Numbered from the stretch's first letter, positions 16,856 to 26,335 are shown. The stretch is 64,000 nt of DNA from Chitinilyticum piscinae (GCF_015223195.1 NZ_JADFUA010000001.1:434001-498000), one strand, 5' to 3'. Numbers and translations are program-made. Notes: generated by a model not told the origin, from the sequence alone.

Positions 16856-17731
16856 ATGATTGCAAATACGCAAAGCAGGCTCACGGCGGCCGATCTGGCG
16901 CTGGTTCTGGCGCTGGTGCGCGGCGCCAAGCTGGCCGGCGCAGGCGAACGTCTCGGGCTGGATGCCTCGACGGTATTCCGCAGCCTGCAGCGGCTGGAAC
17001 GCGAACTGGGGCAGCCCCTGTTCGTGCGGCATCGCCGCGGCTATCAACCAGGCGAACTGGCGCTGGCGCTGGCGGCGCAGGCCGAGCAGATCGAAGCCGC
17101 ACTCGATGCAGCACACGCCACCCTGCAGCAACAGCCTGCCCACGTGGCCGGCACAGTGCGCATCACCTCGACCGACACCATCCTGCACGGTCTGCTGGCT
17201 CCGGCGCTGGCCAGCCTGCGTGCTACCCATCCCTTGCTGGAATTCGACCTGCATACCGGCAATGAGCTGGCCAGCCTCACCCGGCGCGACGCCGACCTGG
17301 CCGTGCGGGCCACCCGTTCGCCGCCTGCCCATCTGGTTGGGCGCTGTCTGGGCAGCATCCGCGTCGCCCTTTACTGCCGTCAGGACAGCCGCTGGCAGCA
17401 CCTGCCGCGCGAACAGGCCGACTGGATTGCGCCGGACGATGCGCTACCCGAACATCCCTCCGTCATCTGGCGCAAGAAGCACTACCCGCAGCTTCGCCCG
17501 GCCTACCGCGTGGGCAGCATCCAGAGCGTGCTGGAGCTGGTTGCCGCCGATCTGGGCATCGGGTTGTTGCCGATGTTCTTTGCCGCGTCACACCCCGAGC
17601 TGCGAGCCATCAGTGCCGAGTTGCCGGAGTGCCGGACCGAACTATGGCTGCTCGCCCATCCGGAATCCCGGCACCTGCGGCGCATCAGCACCGTTTACAG
17701 CCATCTGGCCGAGGCGATCAGCCTGCCGTGA
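16856..17731 (+). CDS. LysR-family transcriptional regulator
   Basis: A 291-residue regulator with an N-terminal winged helix (LALVLALVRGAKLAGAGERL, FRSLQRLERELGQPLF) and a LysR substrate-binding domain (GTVRITSTD, LPMFFAASHPEL). The start is placed at MIANTQ; a start ten codons earlier is possible. It is divergent from the DoxX/GST-like operon across about 80 bases containing repeated TGCAA/TTGCA elements, the usual arrangement for a LysR regulator of a neighbouring operon. Confidence 0.9.
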   Translation: MIANTQSRLTAADLALVLALVRGAKLAGAGERLGLDASTVFRSLQRLERELGQPLFVRHRRGYQPGELALALAAQAEQIEAALDAAHATLQQQPAHVAGTVRITSTDTILHGLLAPALASLRATHPLLEFDLHTGNELASLTRRDADLAVRATRSPPAHLVGRCLGSIRVALYCRQDSRWQHLPREQADWIAPDDALPEHPSVIWRKKHYPQLRPAYRVGSIQSVLELVAADLGIGLLPMFFAASHPELRAISAELPECRTELWLLAHPESRHLRRISTVYSHLAEAISLP

Positions 17732-17732
17732 T

Positions 17733-17797
17733 GCATATACACACAAATGTATATGCAGCAAACCATTCGATGGCAGATCCTTCATGGCTATACCCAT
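17733..17797. repeat. Dispersed GGGTAT/ATACCC intergenic repeat
   Basis: Lies between the convergent LysR and AraC genes. The left end is GCATATACAC with an internal IR (ATATAC/GTATAT) and the right end is GGCTATACCCAT, the family terminus. Confidence 0.6.
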
Positions 17798-17800
17798 TGA

Positions 17801-18592
17801 TCAGCCGGGATTGGCAAAGAACTCGCTCGGCGTTGCGCCGAACTGGCGGCGGAACATCGCGGTAAACGCGCTCGGGCTGGCATATCCGGCATCGTAGGCC
17901 ACATCCAGCACCCGGCGCCCCGCGGCCAGCTGCTGCAGCGCAAACAACAGGCGCGCCTGCCGGCGCCATTCGCCGAAACTCATTCCCGTGGCGCGCTGGA
18001 AGCGGCGCTGCAGGGTGCGGCTGTCGATGCCCAGCCATGCGGCCCAGTCACCGGCACTGCGGGAATCATCGGGCACTTCCCGCAGCCGCTGGCACAGCGG
18101 CAGCAACAGCGGATCATCCGGCAGCGGCAAGGCCAGCGGCAAGCTGGGCAACACCTGCAACTCATCGAGCAGCACATGGATCAACCGTTCGGCGCGGCTG
18201 CCCGGTGCATGCGGCGGCACCAGCCCAATTGCGGCCAGCAACAGCTCGCGCAGCAGCGGTGTCACGCTCATGACTGCACAGGTCGCGGGCATGTTCACGA
18301 CCGCATCCGGGCGTACATACACGCTGCGCACCAGCACCCGGGTCAGCATGCGCACCTGATGCCATTCACCCGGCGGAATCCAGATCGCGCGACTGGGCGG
18401 CGTGATCCACTGGCCGGCCGGCGTTTCAACCTCCATCACCCCTTCGATGGCAAACAGCACCTGCGCGACCGGATGCGTGTGCCGGATCGTGCCGGTTCCC
18501 GCCGGATAGGTTTCGGCCTTGCCGATCAGCAGGCCGTCGGCCATCGCCGGCGGCGGACCGACTTCGGTAATGGGTGCGGCGGGATCAGACAT
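17801..18592 (-). CDS. AraC-family regulator with cupin sensor domain
   Basis: A 263-residue regulator. The N-terminal cupin-like domain (HTHPVAQVLFAIEG, WIPPGEWHQVRM) would bind a small ligand, and the C-terminal AraC helix-turn-helix pair includes WAAWLGIDSRTLQRRFQ and VAYDAGYASPSAFTAMFRR. It is divergent from the Fsr-type transporter across about 96 bases; this AraC-fsr pairing is common in proteobacteria and suggests direct control of the efflux gene. The start is MSDPAAP; an upstream extension of about 106 codons is non-coding in style. Confidence 0.9.
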   Translation of the reverse strand: MSDPAAPITEVGPPPAMADGLLIGKAETYPAGTGTIRHTHPVAQVLFAIEGVMEVETPAGQWITPPSRAIWIPPGEWHQVRMLTRVLVRSVYVRPDAVVNMPATCAVMSVTPLLRELLLAAIGLVPPHAPGSRAERLIHVLLDELQVLPSLPLALPLPDDPLLLPLCQRLREVPDDSRSAGDWAAWLGIDSRTLQRRFQRATGMSFGEWRRQARLLFALQQLAAGRRVLDVAYDAGYASPSAFTAMFRRQFGATPSEFFANPG

Positions 18593-18688
18593 GTCGTTTT
18601 CTCGATAGTTGCTGTCCCGATCCAGCAGGACAGACAAAATCTTAACACCTAGCATGGCCGTGTCGTCCACCTTGTCATGGAGCACAAC

Positions 18689-19900
18689 ATGAACAGCAGC
18701 AGCGCCACCCTTGCCGCCGCGGCCACTCCCGGCGCCGGCAGCACCCGTTACCGGGTACTGATGGCCATCAGCATTGCGCATTTTCTGAACGACATGATGC
18801 AGTCGCTGATCCTGGCGATCTACCCCATCCTCAAAGGCAATTATCACCTCAGCTTTGCCGAAATCGGGCTGATGACGTTTACCTATCAATGCACCGCTTC
18901 GCTGCTGCAACCGCTGGTCGGGCTGATTACCGACCGCAAACCGATGCCGCGGGCGCTGGCCATCGGCATGACGTCCACACTACTGGGCCTGCTGCTGCTC
19001 TCGCAGGCCACCACCTTCCCCTTGCTGCTGCTCGCCGCGGCACTGGTGGGCACTGGCTCGTCGATCTTCCATCCGGAATCCTCGCGCGTGGCCCGCATGG
19101 CTTCAGGAGGTCAACTCGGGCTGGCACAATCGCTCTTCCAGCTCGGCGGCAACGGCGGTACGGCCATCGGCCCACTGCTGGCGGCACTGATCATCCTGCC
19201 ATACGGGCAACACAGCGTGGCGTGGTTTGCCCTGGCGGCGCTGGTCGCCATCGGCGTGCTGTGGAAGGTCGGCAGCTGGTATCGCGCTCATCTGGCCAGC
19301 CAGCCGGCGCGCGCAGCCCGACAAGCCCTTGCACCGCTGTCGCCACTGCGCACGCGCATCACGCTGGCCGTGCTGATCGCACTGGTGGTCGGCAAGTATA
19401 GCTATCTGGCCAGCCTGCACAGTTATTACACCTTCTACCTGATGCAGCATTTCGCGCTGAGCGCACGCAATGCGCAGCTATACCTGTTTGCCTTCCTGTT
19501 TGCCGTGGCCGCCGGCACCCTGCTGGGCGGGCCGCTGGGCGACCGCATCGGCCGGCGCAGCGTGATCTGGCTGTCGATTCTTGGCGCGATCCCGTTTGCG
19601 CTGCTGCTGCCCTACGCCGGCCTCACCGGCACACTGCTGCTGAGCATGGCCGTGGGCTTCATCCTGTCTTCGGCCTTCTCGGCGATTCTGGTGTTTGCAC
19701 AGGAACTGGTGCCCGGCAAGGTCGGCACCATTTCAGGATTGTTTTTCGGGCTGGCCTTCGGCATTGCCGGGCTGGCGGCGGCCGCACTGGGCTGGCTGGC
19801 GGATCACTGGGGAATCGTGGCGGTGTATCAGTTCAGCGCCTGGCTGCCACTGACCGGCCTGGTGGCTCTCGCGCTGCCCGATATCCGGCGCAAACTTTGA
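18689..19900 (+). CDS. fsr: MFS transporter, fosmidomycin resistance (Fsr) type
   Basis: A 403-residue inner-membrane major facilitator with about 12 helices. The opening SIAHFLNDMMQSLI, the GLITDRKPMPRAL loop, TGSSIFHPESSRVAR and PLGDRIGRR are strong matches to the Fsr efflux family. Known members export fosmidomycin and possibly other compounds; the natural substrate here is unknown. The start MNSSSAT has GGAG seven bases upstream; an alternative ATG lies 12 bases earlier. It is divergent from the AraC gene. Confidence 0.88.
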   Translation: MNSSSATLAAAATPGAGSTRYRVLMAISIAHFLNDMMQSLILAIYPILKGNYHLSFAEIGLMTFTYQCTASLLQPLVGLITDRKPMPRALAIGMTSTLLGLLLLSQATTFPLLLLAAALVGTGSSIFHPESSRVARMASGGQLGLAQSLFQLGGNGGTAIGPLLAALIILPYGQHSVAWFALAALVAIGVLWKVGSWYRAHLASQPARAARQALAPLSPLRTRITLAVLIALVVGKYSYLASLHSYYTFYLMQHFALSARNAQLYLFAFLFAVAAGTLLGGPLGDRIGRRSVIWLSILGAIPFALLLPYAGLTGTLLLSMAVGFILSSAFSAILVFAQELVPGKVGTISGLFFGLAFGIAGLAAAALGWLADHWGIVAVYQFSAWLPLTGLVALALPDIRRKL

Positions 19901-19902
19901 CC

Positions 19903-19972
19903 ATTACCCGCATACACAAGCATGTATGCATATGAAGCCCATAATAATAATGGGTTATCGCTAGATACCCAT
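19903..19972. repeat. Dispersed GGGTAT/ATACCC intergenic repeat
   Basis: Lies between the convergent fsr-like and aroG genes. The left end is ATTACCCGCATAC, it contains an inner palindrome around AATAATAATGGG, and it ends GATACCCAT. Confidence 0.55.
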
Positions 19973-20024
19973 TATGAGCTCTGCTTACCCAACTCCACAT
20001 CAGATACCTGAATGACAGCCAAGC

Positions 20025-20060
20025 CAATAAAAAACCCCGCATCGGCGGGGTTTTTTATTG
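20025..20060. terminator. Bidirectional intrinsic terminator between fsr-like gene and aroG
   Basis: CAATAAAAAA plus CCCCGC, loop ATCG, then GCGGGG plus TTTTTTATTG form a perfect 16-bp palindrome with A and T runs on the two sides, so it can stop transcription from either convergent gene. It begins 16 bases beyond the aroG stop. Confidence 0.92.
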
Positions 20061-20075
20061 GCAGCACACTGGTGA

Positions 20076-21146
20076 TCAGGCCACAACCTTGGCTTGTGCA
20101 CGGCGATGGGCGACGGCGTCGGCCAGCTCGTTGAGCAGCTTCTCGGTGTCGTCCCAGCCAATGCAGGCATCGGTGATCGACTGGCCGTAGCACAGCTCCT
20201 TGCCCACGCCATCGTCCTGACGGCCTTCGACCAGGTGGCTTTCGACCATCACGCCGAAAATGGCCTCATTGCCATCGCGCAGCTGGGCGGCGATGTCGCT
20301 GCAGACTTCCATCTGACGGCGGTAATCCTTGCGGCTGTTGGCATGTGAAAAATCGACCATGATCTTTTGTGGCAGGCCGGCAGCCGCCAGATCGGCCGAA
20401 GCGGAGCGCACGTGATTGGCGTCGTAATTCGGTTCCTTGCCGCCACGCAGGATGATGTGGCAGTCCTTGTTGCCGCCGGTGGCAACAATCGCGGAATGAC
20501 CGTACTTGGTCACCGAGAGGAAATGGTGCGGCTGGCCGGCAGACTTGATCGCATCCAGCGCGATCTTGAGGTTGCCGTCAGTGCCGTTCTTGAAGCCGAC
20601 CGGACAGGACAGACCGGAAGCCAGTTCACGGTGCACCTGGGACTCGGTGGTACGTGCACCGATGGCACCCCAGCTCATCAGATCGGCCACGTATTGCGGG
20701 GTGATCATATCGAGGAATTCGCCAGCGGTCGGCATGCCGGTACTGTTCAGATCCACCAGCAATTTGCGCGCAATGCGCAGGCCATCGTTGATGGCGAAGC
20801 TGCCGTTCAGATACGGGTCATTGATCAGGCCCTTCCAGCCCACGGTGGTGCGCGGCTTTTCGAAGTAGACGCGCATCACGATTTCGAGGCGATCCTTGAG
20901 CTTTTCGCGCAGCGGCAGCAGACGCTGGCCGTATTCCAGTGCGGATTTGGGATCGTGGATCGAGCACGGGCCGATGATGACCAGCAGACGGTCATCGTCG
21001 CCGGCCAGAATCTTGTGGATGGCGTTGCGGGCATTAAAGACCGTGGTCGAGCCCACTTCGCTGACCGGAAACTTCTCGATCACGGCCACGGGCGGGAGGA
21101 GTTCCTTGATTTCGCGAATGCGTACGTCGTCGGTCTGGTAATGCAT
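20076..21146 (-). CDS. aroG: 3-deoxy-7-phosphoheptulonate (DAHP) synthase, class I
   Basis: Condenses phosphoenolpyruvate with erythrose 4-phosphate, the first step of aromatic amino acid synthesis. The 356 residues match AroG/AroF/AroH length. Signatures are IIGPCSIHDPKSALEY, RVYFEKPRTTVGWKGL, GARTTESQVHRELASGLS, VGFKNGTDG and the metal-site DFSHANSRKD. The start MHYQTDD is preceded by AGAGAGG; 12 further codons upstream are rejected. Which aromatic amino acid inhibits it cannot be told from sequence alone. Confidence 0.96.
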   Translation of the reverse strand: MHYQTDDVRIREIKELLPPVAVIEKFPVSEVGSTTVFNARNAIHKILAGDDDRLLVIIGPCSIHDPKSALEYGQRLLPLREKLKDRLEIVMRVYFEKPRTTVGWKGLINDPYLNGSFAINDGLRIARKLLVDLNSTGMPTAGEFLDMITPQYVADLMSWGAIGARTTESQVHRELASGLSCPVGFKNGTDGNLKIALDAIKSAGQPHHFLSVTKYGHSAIVATGGNKDCHIILRGGKEPNYDANHVRSASADLAAAGLPQKIMVDFSHANSRKDYRRQMEVCSDIAAQLRDGNEAIFGVMVESHLVEGRQDDGVGKELCYGQSITDACIGWDDTEKLLNELADAVAHRRAQAKVVA

Positions 21147-21284
21147 GCTGGCCTCTCTGGCGGACTTACGGGATTGTGCCAATGGCGGGCAAGCCGCTGG
21201 CTTGTTCTTGAAAGCAGCCAGATTAGCGTTTTAGCGGGATTCCGTCCAGTTTCGGCCGGCAATCAGCAAGATAGCGGGAAGCAA

Positions 21285-21716
21285 TCAGCCAGACTGGCAG
21301 CAATCGGCACAAAGGCCCTTGATGGTGATTTCCAGCTGCTGGGCGCGAAAGCCCGCCGGCAGGAAAACCGGCAGCTCGGTACTCATCTGTTCCAGGCAGA
21401 AAAACCGCCCGCAGTGGCTGCAGTGGAAATGGGCATGGCGGTGAGGCGTGGCAGCAGCAGCCGCGAAACGCCAGACACGGTCATCGCCGGCGAGCTTGTG
21501 CGCCAGCGCTTGCTCGGTCAGCCAGTCGAGGACCCGATACACGGTGACACGGTCAATGCCGTCACCCAGCGCCGCGAGGATGTCGGGGTGGGACAAGGGG
21601 CGCGGCGAAGCCAGCAAAATGGCCAGTACGCTGACGCGCATGGCCGTGCAGCGGCCCGCCGCCGCGGTCACGAGGCGACGCGCCTCGGCAATCCGCTCGG
21701 GGGCCGGCTGCAGCAT
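21285..21716 (-). CDS. Fur-family metalloregulator, possibly Zur
   Basis: A 143-residue Fur-type repressor with an N-terminal winged helix (MRVSVLAILLASPRPLSHPDI, VYRVLDWLTEQALAHKL) and a C-terminal metal/dimer domain with HRHAHFHCSHCGRFFCLEQ and a late CADCC, giving the structural-zinc CxxC...CxxC set. It begins 9 bases after the stop of dksA, so the two are cotranscribed. A Zur identity is suggested by that partner, since Zn-independent DksA paralogues belong to Zur regulons in some bacteria, but Fur or PerR cannot be excluded. Confidence 0.82.
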   Translation of the reverse strand: MLQPAPERIAEARRLVTAAAGRCTAMRVSVLAILLASPRPLSHPDILAALGDGIDRVTVYRVLDWLTEQALAHKLAGDDRVWRFAAAAATPHRHAHFHCSHCGRFFCLEQMSTELPVFLPAGFRAQQLEITIKGLCADCCQSG

Positions 21717-21725
21717 GACGCGAAC

Positions 21726-22142
21726 TTAGTCGGCGAACTGCTTTTTCAGCCGTTCGCGGCGTTCCTGCGCTTCCAGGGACAGTGAAGCAGTCGGACGAGC
21801 CAGCAAACGGGCCAGACCGATCGGTTCGCCGGTGTCTTCGCAGTAGCCGTATTCACCGGCATCAATCTTGCGCACAGTGGCATCGATCTTCTGCAGCAGC
21901 TTGCGTTCGCGATCGCGGGTGCGCAGCTCCAGCGCGTATTCTTCTTCCAGCGTGGCCCGGTCGGCCGGATCGGGAGTCGCTTCCTGCTCTTGCAGATGCT
22001 GGCTGGTCTGGGTGGCGTTGGCCAGCAGCTCGGCTTTCATCTGCAGCAGGCGTTCGCGGAAGAACTCCAGATGATCGCCATTCATGTAATCGTCTTCGGG
22101 GCCGTTCCAGGTGAGGATGTCTTGTTCCGTCAGTTTGGCCAT
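21726..22142 (-). CDS. dksA: DksA-type RNA polymerase-binding regulator lacking zinc ligands
   Basis: A 138-residue secondary-channel factor that works with ppGpp on RNA polymerase. The coiled-coil region (about 20-105) includes the DPADRATLEEEYALELRTRD stretch with the tip acidic pair. In the C-terminal globule the zinc cysteines are mostly replaced: the first pair reads CEDT and the second, after ARPTA, reads SLEA, leaving one Cys of four. Such C-x-x-T/S-x-x-A forms are known from DksA2 and many betaproteobacterial DksA proteins and work without zinc. The start MAKLTEQ was chosen over a 36-codon upstream extension. Confidence 0.93.
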   Translation of the reverse strand: MAKLTEQDILTWNGPEDDYMNGDHLEFFRERLLQMKAELLANATQTSQHLQEQEATPDPADRATLEEEYALELRTRDRERKLLQKIDATVRKIDAGEYGYCEDTGEPIGLARLLARPTASLSLEAQERRERLKKQFAD

Positions 22143-22383
22143 AGTCGTTCTCGCGCGTGAAAACTTGGAAATCGGGGCGCAGCCTTCCTTACAGGGAATG
22201 CCAAGCAGTAAATGGGCAGGGAGCTTAATCAACTCGCTACCCGAATGCAATAAGGGCAGACGTGCCTATTTACAATTGTCAGAGTTATACCACGGCCATC
22301 CGGCCGACAGTAGGCAGCCCTTGGAGTCGCATCCAGCTGTGCTACACTCGGCAGTCAATTTTACTGCGGATAAACGTCGGGGA
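22143..22383. other. Divergent promoter region between dksA and the TonB-like gene
   Basis: About 240 bases with no credible gene; the open plus-strand frame through it lacks coding style. It must contain promoters for dksA (minus) and the TonB-like gene (plus). I could not find a convincing Fur/Zur palindrome by eye. Confidence 0.4.
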
Positions 22384-23265
22384 ATGGATCGGTCGCAACG
22401 TTTCATGGTAGCAGCACTTGTCCTGTCGGGCATCGTGCACGTGATTCCTGTCGTGGCAGTCCATGTACTGGGCAAGCTGCCCGCCAAGCCGCGCCCGAAA
22501 GCCGCCGAGCCGCTGGAAGTGGTGCTGGTCAACCAGAAAACCACCACCCGCCCGAGCCGGGCGGATGTGCTGGCGCAGGCCAATGTCGATGGTGGCGGCA
22601 ATACCGATGCCAAACATACGGCCAAATCCCCGCTGCCGGCCAAGAATGCGCCACCATCCACCGAGCTCGAGCAGAAGCATCAGGAGCAGCAGCAACTGGA
22701 GCAGAAAGCCGCCGAGCTGATGCGCCAGATCAAGTCGCAGCATGCCGCACCAGCCCAGGACAGCAAGTTGCAGCAGCCCAAGCCCGAGGGCAAGGGCGTC
22801 GATCAGGAAAGCCTGCGCGAGCAGGCGCGTGATCTGGCCGCCATGGCCGCACAGATCGACCGTGACTACAACGCCTACCAGCAAAAACCCCGCAAGGCCT
22901 TTGTCGGCGTCCGCGCCCAGCAGACCAGCGTCGCCATGTACGTCGACACTTGGCGGCAGAAAATCGAACGGGTTGGTACTCTGACCTACCCGACCGACAG
23001 CCACGGCCAGAAGCTGTTCGGCTCGTTGCGGGTCACCGTAGAAATCGCAGCCGATGGCTCGATTGCCTCGACCAGTATCGAAAAGAGTTCCGGCAATCCG
23101 GAGCTGGATGCCCAGGCGCTGCGCATCCTCAAGCTGGCCTCGCCCTTCCCGCCCTTGCCCGGCGACATCAAGGCCACCGATTCTTCCGGCCAGCCCGCAC
23201 AGTTTCTCGTGATTACCCGCACCTGGACGTTCGCCAAGGGCGGCAGCTTCGGCACCCAGTACTGA
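22384..23265 (+). CDS. TonB/TolA-like energy-transducing protein
   Basis: A 293-residue protein with a single N-terminal transmembrane helix ([20 protein letters not shown], about 8-27, with the SxxxH pattern of TonB), a charged Gln/Lys/Pro-rich periplasmic spacer with coiled coil ([17 protein letters not shown]), and a C-terminal TonB domain ([35 protein letters not shown]). It would link proton motive force to outer-membrane transport or envelope function. No exbB/exbD is adjacent. The start at MDRSQRF puts the helix at the N-terminus; 91 upstream codons are rejected. The stop overlaps the ruvC start (TGATG). Confidence 0.82.
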   Translation: MDRSQRFMVAALVLSGIVHVIPVVAVHVLGKLPAKPRPKAAEPLEVVLVNQKTTTRPSRADVLAQANVDGGGNTDAKHTAKSPLPAKNAPPSTELEQKHQEQQQLEQKAAELMRQIKSQHAAPAQDSKLQQPKPEGKGVDQESLREQARDLAAMAAQIDRDYNAYQQKPRKAFVGVRAQQTSVAMYVDTWRQKIERVGTLTYPTDSHGQKLFGSLRVTVEIAADGSIASTSIEKSSGNPELDAQALRILKLASPFPPLPGDIKATDSSGQPAQFLVITRTWTFAKGGSFGTQY

Positions 23266-23804
23266 TGCCTTCCGGCGTCACCCGCATTCTCGGCATCGAC
23301 CCCGGCTCGCGCATTACCGGCTTTGGCGTCATCGACGTTGCCGGCAGCCAGCAGGCGTATGTCGCATCCGGCTGCATCCGTACCCAGGGCGGCAGCCTGC
23401 CTGAACGGGTGAAAATCCTGCTCGATGGCATTCGCGAAGTCGTCGCCACCTATCAGCCCGATATTGCGGCGGTCGAAATCGTCTTCGTCAACGTCAACCC
23501 GCAATCGACCCTGATGCTGGGTCAGGCACGTGGCGCCGTGGTCGCGGGGCTGGTCGCGGCCGGTTTGCCGGTAGCCGAATACACCGCGCTGCAGGTCAAG
23601 CAAGCGGTGGTCGGCAACGGCCACGCCGACAAGGATCAGGTCGCCCACATGGTGCAGCGCCTGCTGCGCCTTTCCGGCCGGCCGCAGGCCGATGCCGCCG
23701 ATGCACTGGGCGTGGCGCTGACGCATGCCCAGCACAGCGGAGGCGCTGCCCGCCAGCTGGCGGGCTACCGACAGCTCAGCATGAAGCGCGGTCGGCTGGC
23801 CTGA
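23265..23804 (+). CDS. ruvC: Crossover junction endodeoxyribonuclease RuvC
   Basis: Resolves Holliday junctions with RuvAB. A 179-residue protein with the catalytic carboxylates visible: Asp in [12 protein letters not shown], Glu in AVEIVFV, and the late acidic residues of [17 protein letters not shown]. The conserved [11 protein letters not shown] helix is present; the usual VFMAKN is VFVNVN here. ruvA and ruvB are not adjacent in this window. Start set by the TGATG overlap with the TonB-like gene. Confidence 0.95.
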   Translation: MPSGVTRILGIDPGSRITGFGVIDVAGSQQAYVASGCIRTQGGSLPERVKILLDGIREVVATYQPDIAAVEIVFVNVNPQSTLMLGQARGAVVAGLVAAGLPVAEYTALQVKQAVVGNGHADKDQVAHMVQRLLRLSGRPQADAADALGVALTHAQHSGGAARQLAGYRQLSMKRGRLA

Positions 23805-23810
23805 TTTTCT

Positions 23811-26132
23811 TCAGCCATCAAACGCAGTCAGCCACTGCGGGAACAGCGCCAGCGGCATCGGTTTGGCGAAATGAAATCCCTGCAGATAATCACCGCCCAT
23901 CCGGCCAATCGCTTCGGCCTGTTCGGCGGTTTCAACCCCTTCGCAGACCACCGGCAAGCCCAGTGCATGGGCCATTTCGATAATGGCCCGGATCAGCTTG
24001 TCGCCCCCCTGACCGATGCGCATCACAAAGGCCCGGTCGATTTTCAGCAGATGCAGCGGCAAGGAATGCAGGCGGGCGAGCGATGAATACCCGGTGCCAA
24101 AATCGTCGATGTGGAAATCGATGCCCAGCATCCGGCACTTGCGCATGGGCCCGAGCAATTCCGCTTCATTGCTCGCAAGCAGAGATTCGGTGAGCTCCAG
24201 ATTGAGCTGGCGGGCCGGGAACTGGCTGGCGGCAAGAATACTCTGCAGGTCTTCGACAAAATGCGGCTCCAGCAACTCCTGCACGCTGATATTCAGGGAT
24301 ACCCGCAAGCCGGGGCGCTGCTGCACCAGAGGGGCCAGCAGGTCTCCCGCCTTCAGCAAGAAACGCAAGGTGTAATCCCGCATCAGATGGGCCTGCTCGG
24401 CGATGGGAATAAACCGTCCCGGAGAAATATCGCCCAGTTGCGGGTGGTGCCAGCGGCCAAGCAGTTCGATGCACTCCAGATGATTGCCATCGGCACTGAT
24501 GATGGGCTGGAACCAGACCTGGATTCCCCCGTCGGCAATGGCCTGCCGCAGGTCATGCTCCAGTCTGGCCTGCTCTTCGAGCATGTGCTCCATGGCATCA
24601 TTGAACAGTACCACCCGGTCACGCCCATCCTGCTTGGCCTTGTACATCGCAATATCGGCCTGCTTGAGCAACTGCGCCGGCTGCAGATGGCCGGCATAGC
24701 GTTGGGGCATGAACAGCACACCGATGCTGGCCGACACGGCCAGCTCTTCGCCATCCAGTGCAACCGGCCGGCACAGCTCGATCCGGATGCGCTCGGCCAG
24801 CTGCATGGCTGACTGCACCGTATCCAGCTCGCTCAGCAGCACCGCAAATTCATCCCCGCCCAGCCGGGCAGCGCAGTCGCTGGTGCGAATCATCGCATCA
24901 ATGCGCCGCGACAATTCAATCAGCAGCGCATCGCCAGCCGGATGGCCATGCACATCGTTGACCATCTTGAAGCCATCCAGATCCACCAGCAGCAGGGCCA
25001 GTCCGCCGGCTTCGCCCACCCGCAGCGACAGCAGTGCATGCTTGATGCGCTCGGCCAGCATCACACGATTAGCCAGGCCAGTCAGGGCATCATGCGTCGC
25101 CTCGTGCCTGAGCTGCAGATGCTGGTGATCAATCCGGTCCAGCAGTTCATTGATGGTCTGGCCAAGCTGCCCGATTTCGTCCTCAGCCCCGGCATCCAAC
25201 CGCACCCGGGAATTTGCCACGCGCAATTCGAGCAGCCGGGCGCAGTAGCCCTGCAGCCGCTCCAGCACCATGCGCGACAGGGCCAGCATCACCAGCCCCA
25301 GCGCCAGCCCCCAGATCAGCAGCAGGTTGCCCAGCAGCAACCAGGACGTCATGCGGCGTTCAGCGGACAGCAGACGCGGCCGATCCAGCTGCAGGCCATA
25401 CCCCCGGGATACCATCTCCGCATTCTGGCGTACAGCACGGGTCGCATCGGCCCCCAGCGTCACCTGGTCATCAGTGACTTTACCCGGGGGAATCACCCGG
25501 AAGGTTTCACCGGCAATGCGCTGCAGATTGCCCAATCGCTGTGCGTCCAGCCAGCGCGCCATCAGCACATACCCGCGTACGGCGCCGCTGCCGTCACTGC
25601 GCACGATCGGGGCACTGCCCAACAGATAGGCCTGCTGTGCAAGAAACACCACCCTAGTACGGCTGCCCTGCGCGGGCAATTCGGCCTGCGCCAGCAGGGC
25701 CGCCGCCAGCTGGCCGGGCTGCGTTCCGACCTGCAGACCACCCTGGCGCCCACTCAGGCGCGGCATCTCGGCAGCAAGCCGCACCTGCCCGGCCGGATCG
25801 ACCAGCAAGACCAGATCGGCATCCATATTGCCCAGCGCGGCTTCGGTATAGGTTGCGGCCACATACTCGTCACCGCCGCTGGCCATGAAGCGATATGTGT
25901 CGTCCCAGATGCCATAATCGCCAGCGAAACGCCCCAGCAGTTGCAACTGCTCAGCCAGCAGGATCGCGCAGGAATCCAGCGCAGAACGGCTCTGCTGCCG
26001 CTCGAACGCATCGAAACGCTGTTCCAGCACCTGCAAGGACAAGGCGCCCCCTGCCGCAATCGCCAGCAGCAGGCACAGCCCCAGCATCAGCAGCACCCGG
26101 CAGCGCAAGCCGCTCAACACTCCCTTCAGCAT
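23811..26132 (-). CDS. CHASE4-HAMP-GGDEF-EAL cyclic di-GMP protein
   Basis: A 773-residue inner-membrane protein. TM1 (about 12-35), a periplasmic CHASE4 domain with the DYGIWDDTYRFM motif, TM2 (about 265-290), HAMP (about 290-345), GGDEF (about 345-510) with intact RLGGDEF, and EAL (about 520-770) in which the signature reads ELLGRW instead of EALLRW. The catalytic Glu remains, as do DDFGTGYSSL, KIDRAFV and CEGVET, so phosphodiesterase activity is possible. It converges on ruvC with only 6 bases between. Confidence 0.92.
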   Translation of the reverse strand: MLKGVLSGLRCRVLLMLGLCLLLAIAAGGALSLQVLEQRFDAFERQQSRSALDSCAILLAEQLQLLGRFAGDYGIWDDTYRFMASGGDEYVAATYTEAALGNMDADLVLLVDPAGQVRLAAEMPRLSGRQGGLQVGTQPGQLAAALLAQAELPAQGSRTRVVFLAQQAYLLGSAPIVRSDGSGAVRGYVLMARWLDAQRLGNLQRIAGETFRVIPPGKVTDDQVTLGADATRAVRQNAEMVSRGYGLQLDRPRLLSAERRMTSWLLLGNLLLIWGLALGLVMLALSRMVLERLQGYCARLLELRVANSRVRLDAGAEDEIGQLGQTINELLDRIDHQHLQLRHEATHDALTGLANRVMLAERIKHALLSLRVGEAGGLALLLVDLDGFKMVNDVHGHPAGDALLIELSRRIDAMIRTSDCAARLGGDEFAVLLSELDTVQSAMQLAERIRIELCRPVALDGEELAVSASIGVLFMPQRYAGHLQPAQLLKQADIAMYKAKQDGRDRVVLFNDAMEHMLEEQARLEHDLRQAIADGGIQVWFQPIISADGNHLECIELLGRWHHPQLGDISPGRFIPIAEQAHLMRDYTLRFLLKAGDLLAPLVQQRPGLRVSLNISVQELLEPHFVEDLQSILAASQFPARQLNLELTESLLASNEAELLGPMRKCRMLGIDFHIDDFGTGYSSLARLHSLPLHLLKIDRAFVMRIGQGGDKLIRAIIEMAHALGLPVVCEGVETAEQAEAIGRMGGDYLQGFHFAKPMPLALFPQWLTAFDG

Positions 26133-26335
26133 GCAACCCGCCCCGTCGTCTCCCTAAGAAAGATATAGCCCAAGGGATGCTGCAAAGCAGCAATCATGCA
26201 CGCGATCACCGGAAGCAGTCGATGCGATACAGCAACCTCGAGCGGATAGATTCATCCGGCCAGCCCTCTGGTCATAGCATTGCGCACGGCAACAGCGACA
26301 AACACAGGCTATGGTCAGACAAAGCGGAGCCCGCC

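Noticed and set aside
22111-22383. N-terminal extension of the TonB-like gene
   Set aside because: It would place the single membrane helix after 90 residues, and the region overlaps the divergent dksA promoter.
26158-26180. Extra copy of the dispersed repeat (GATATAGCCC)
   Set aside because: Only about 20 bases resemble one end and the other end is missing, so it was not listed as a feature.
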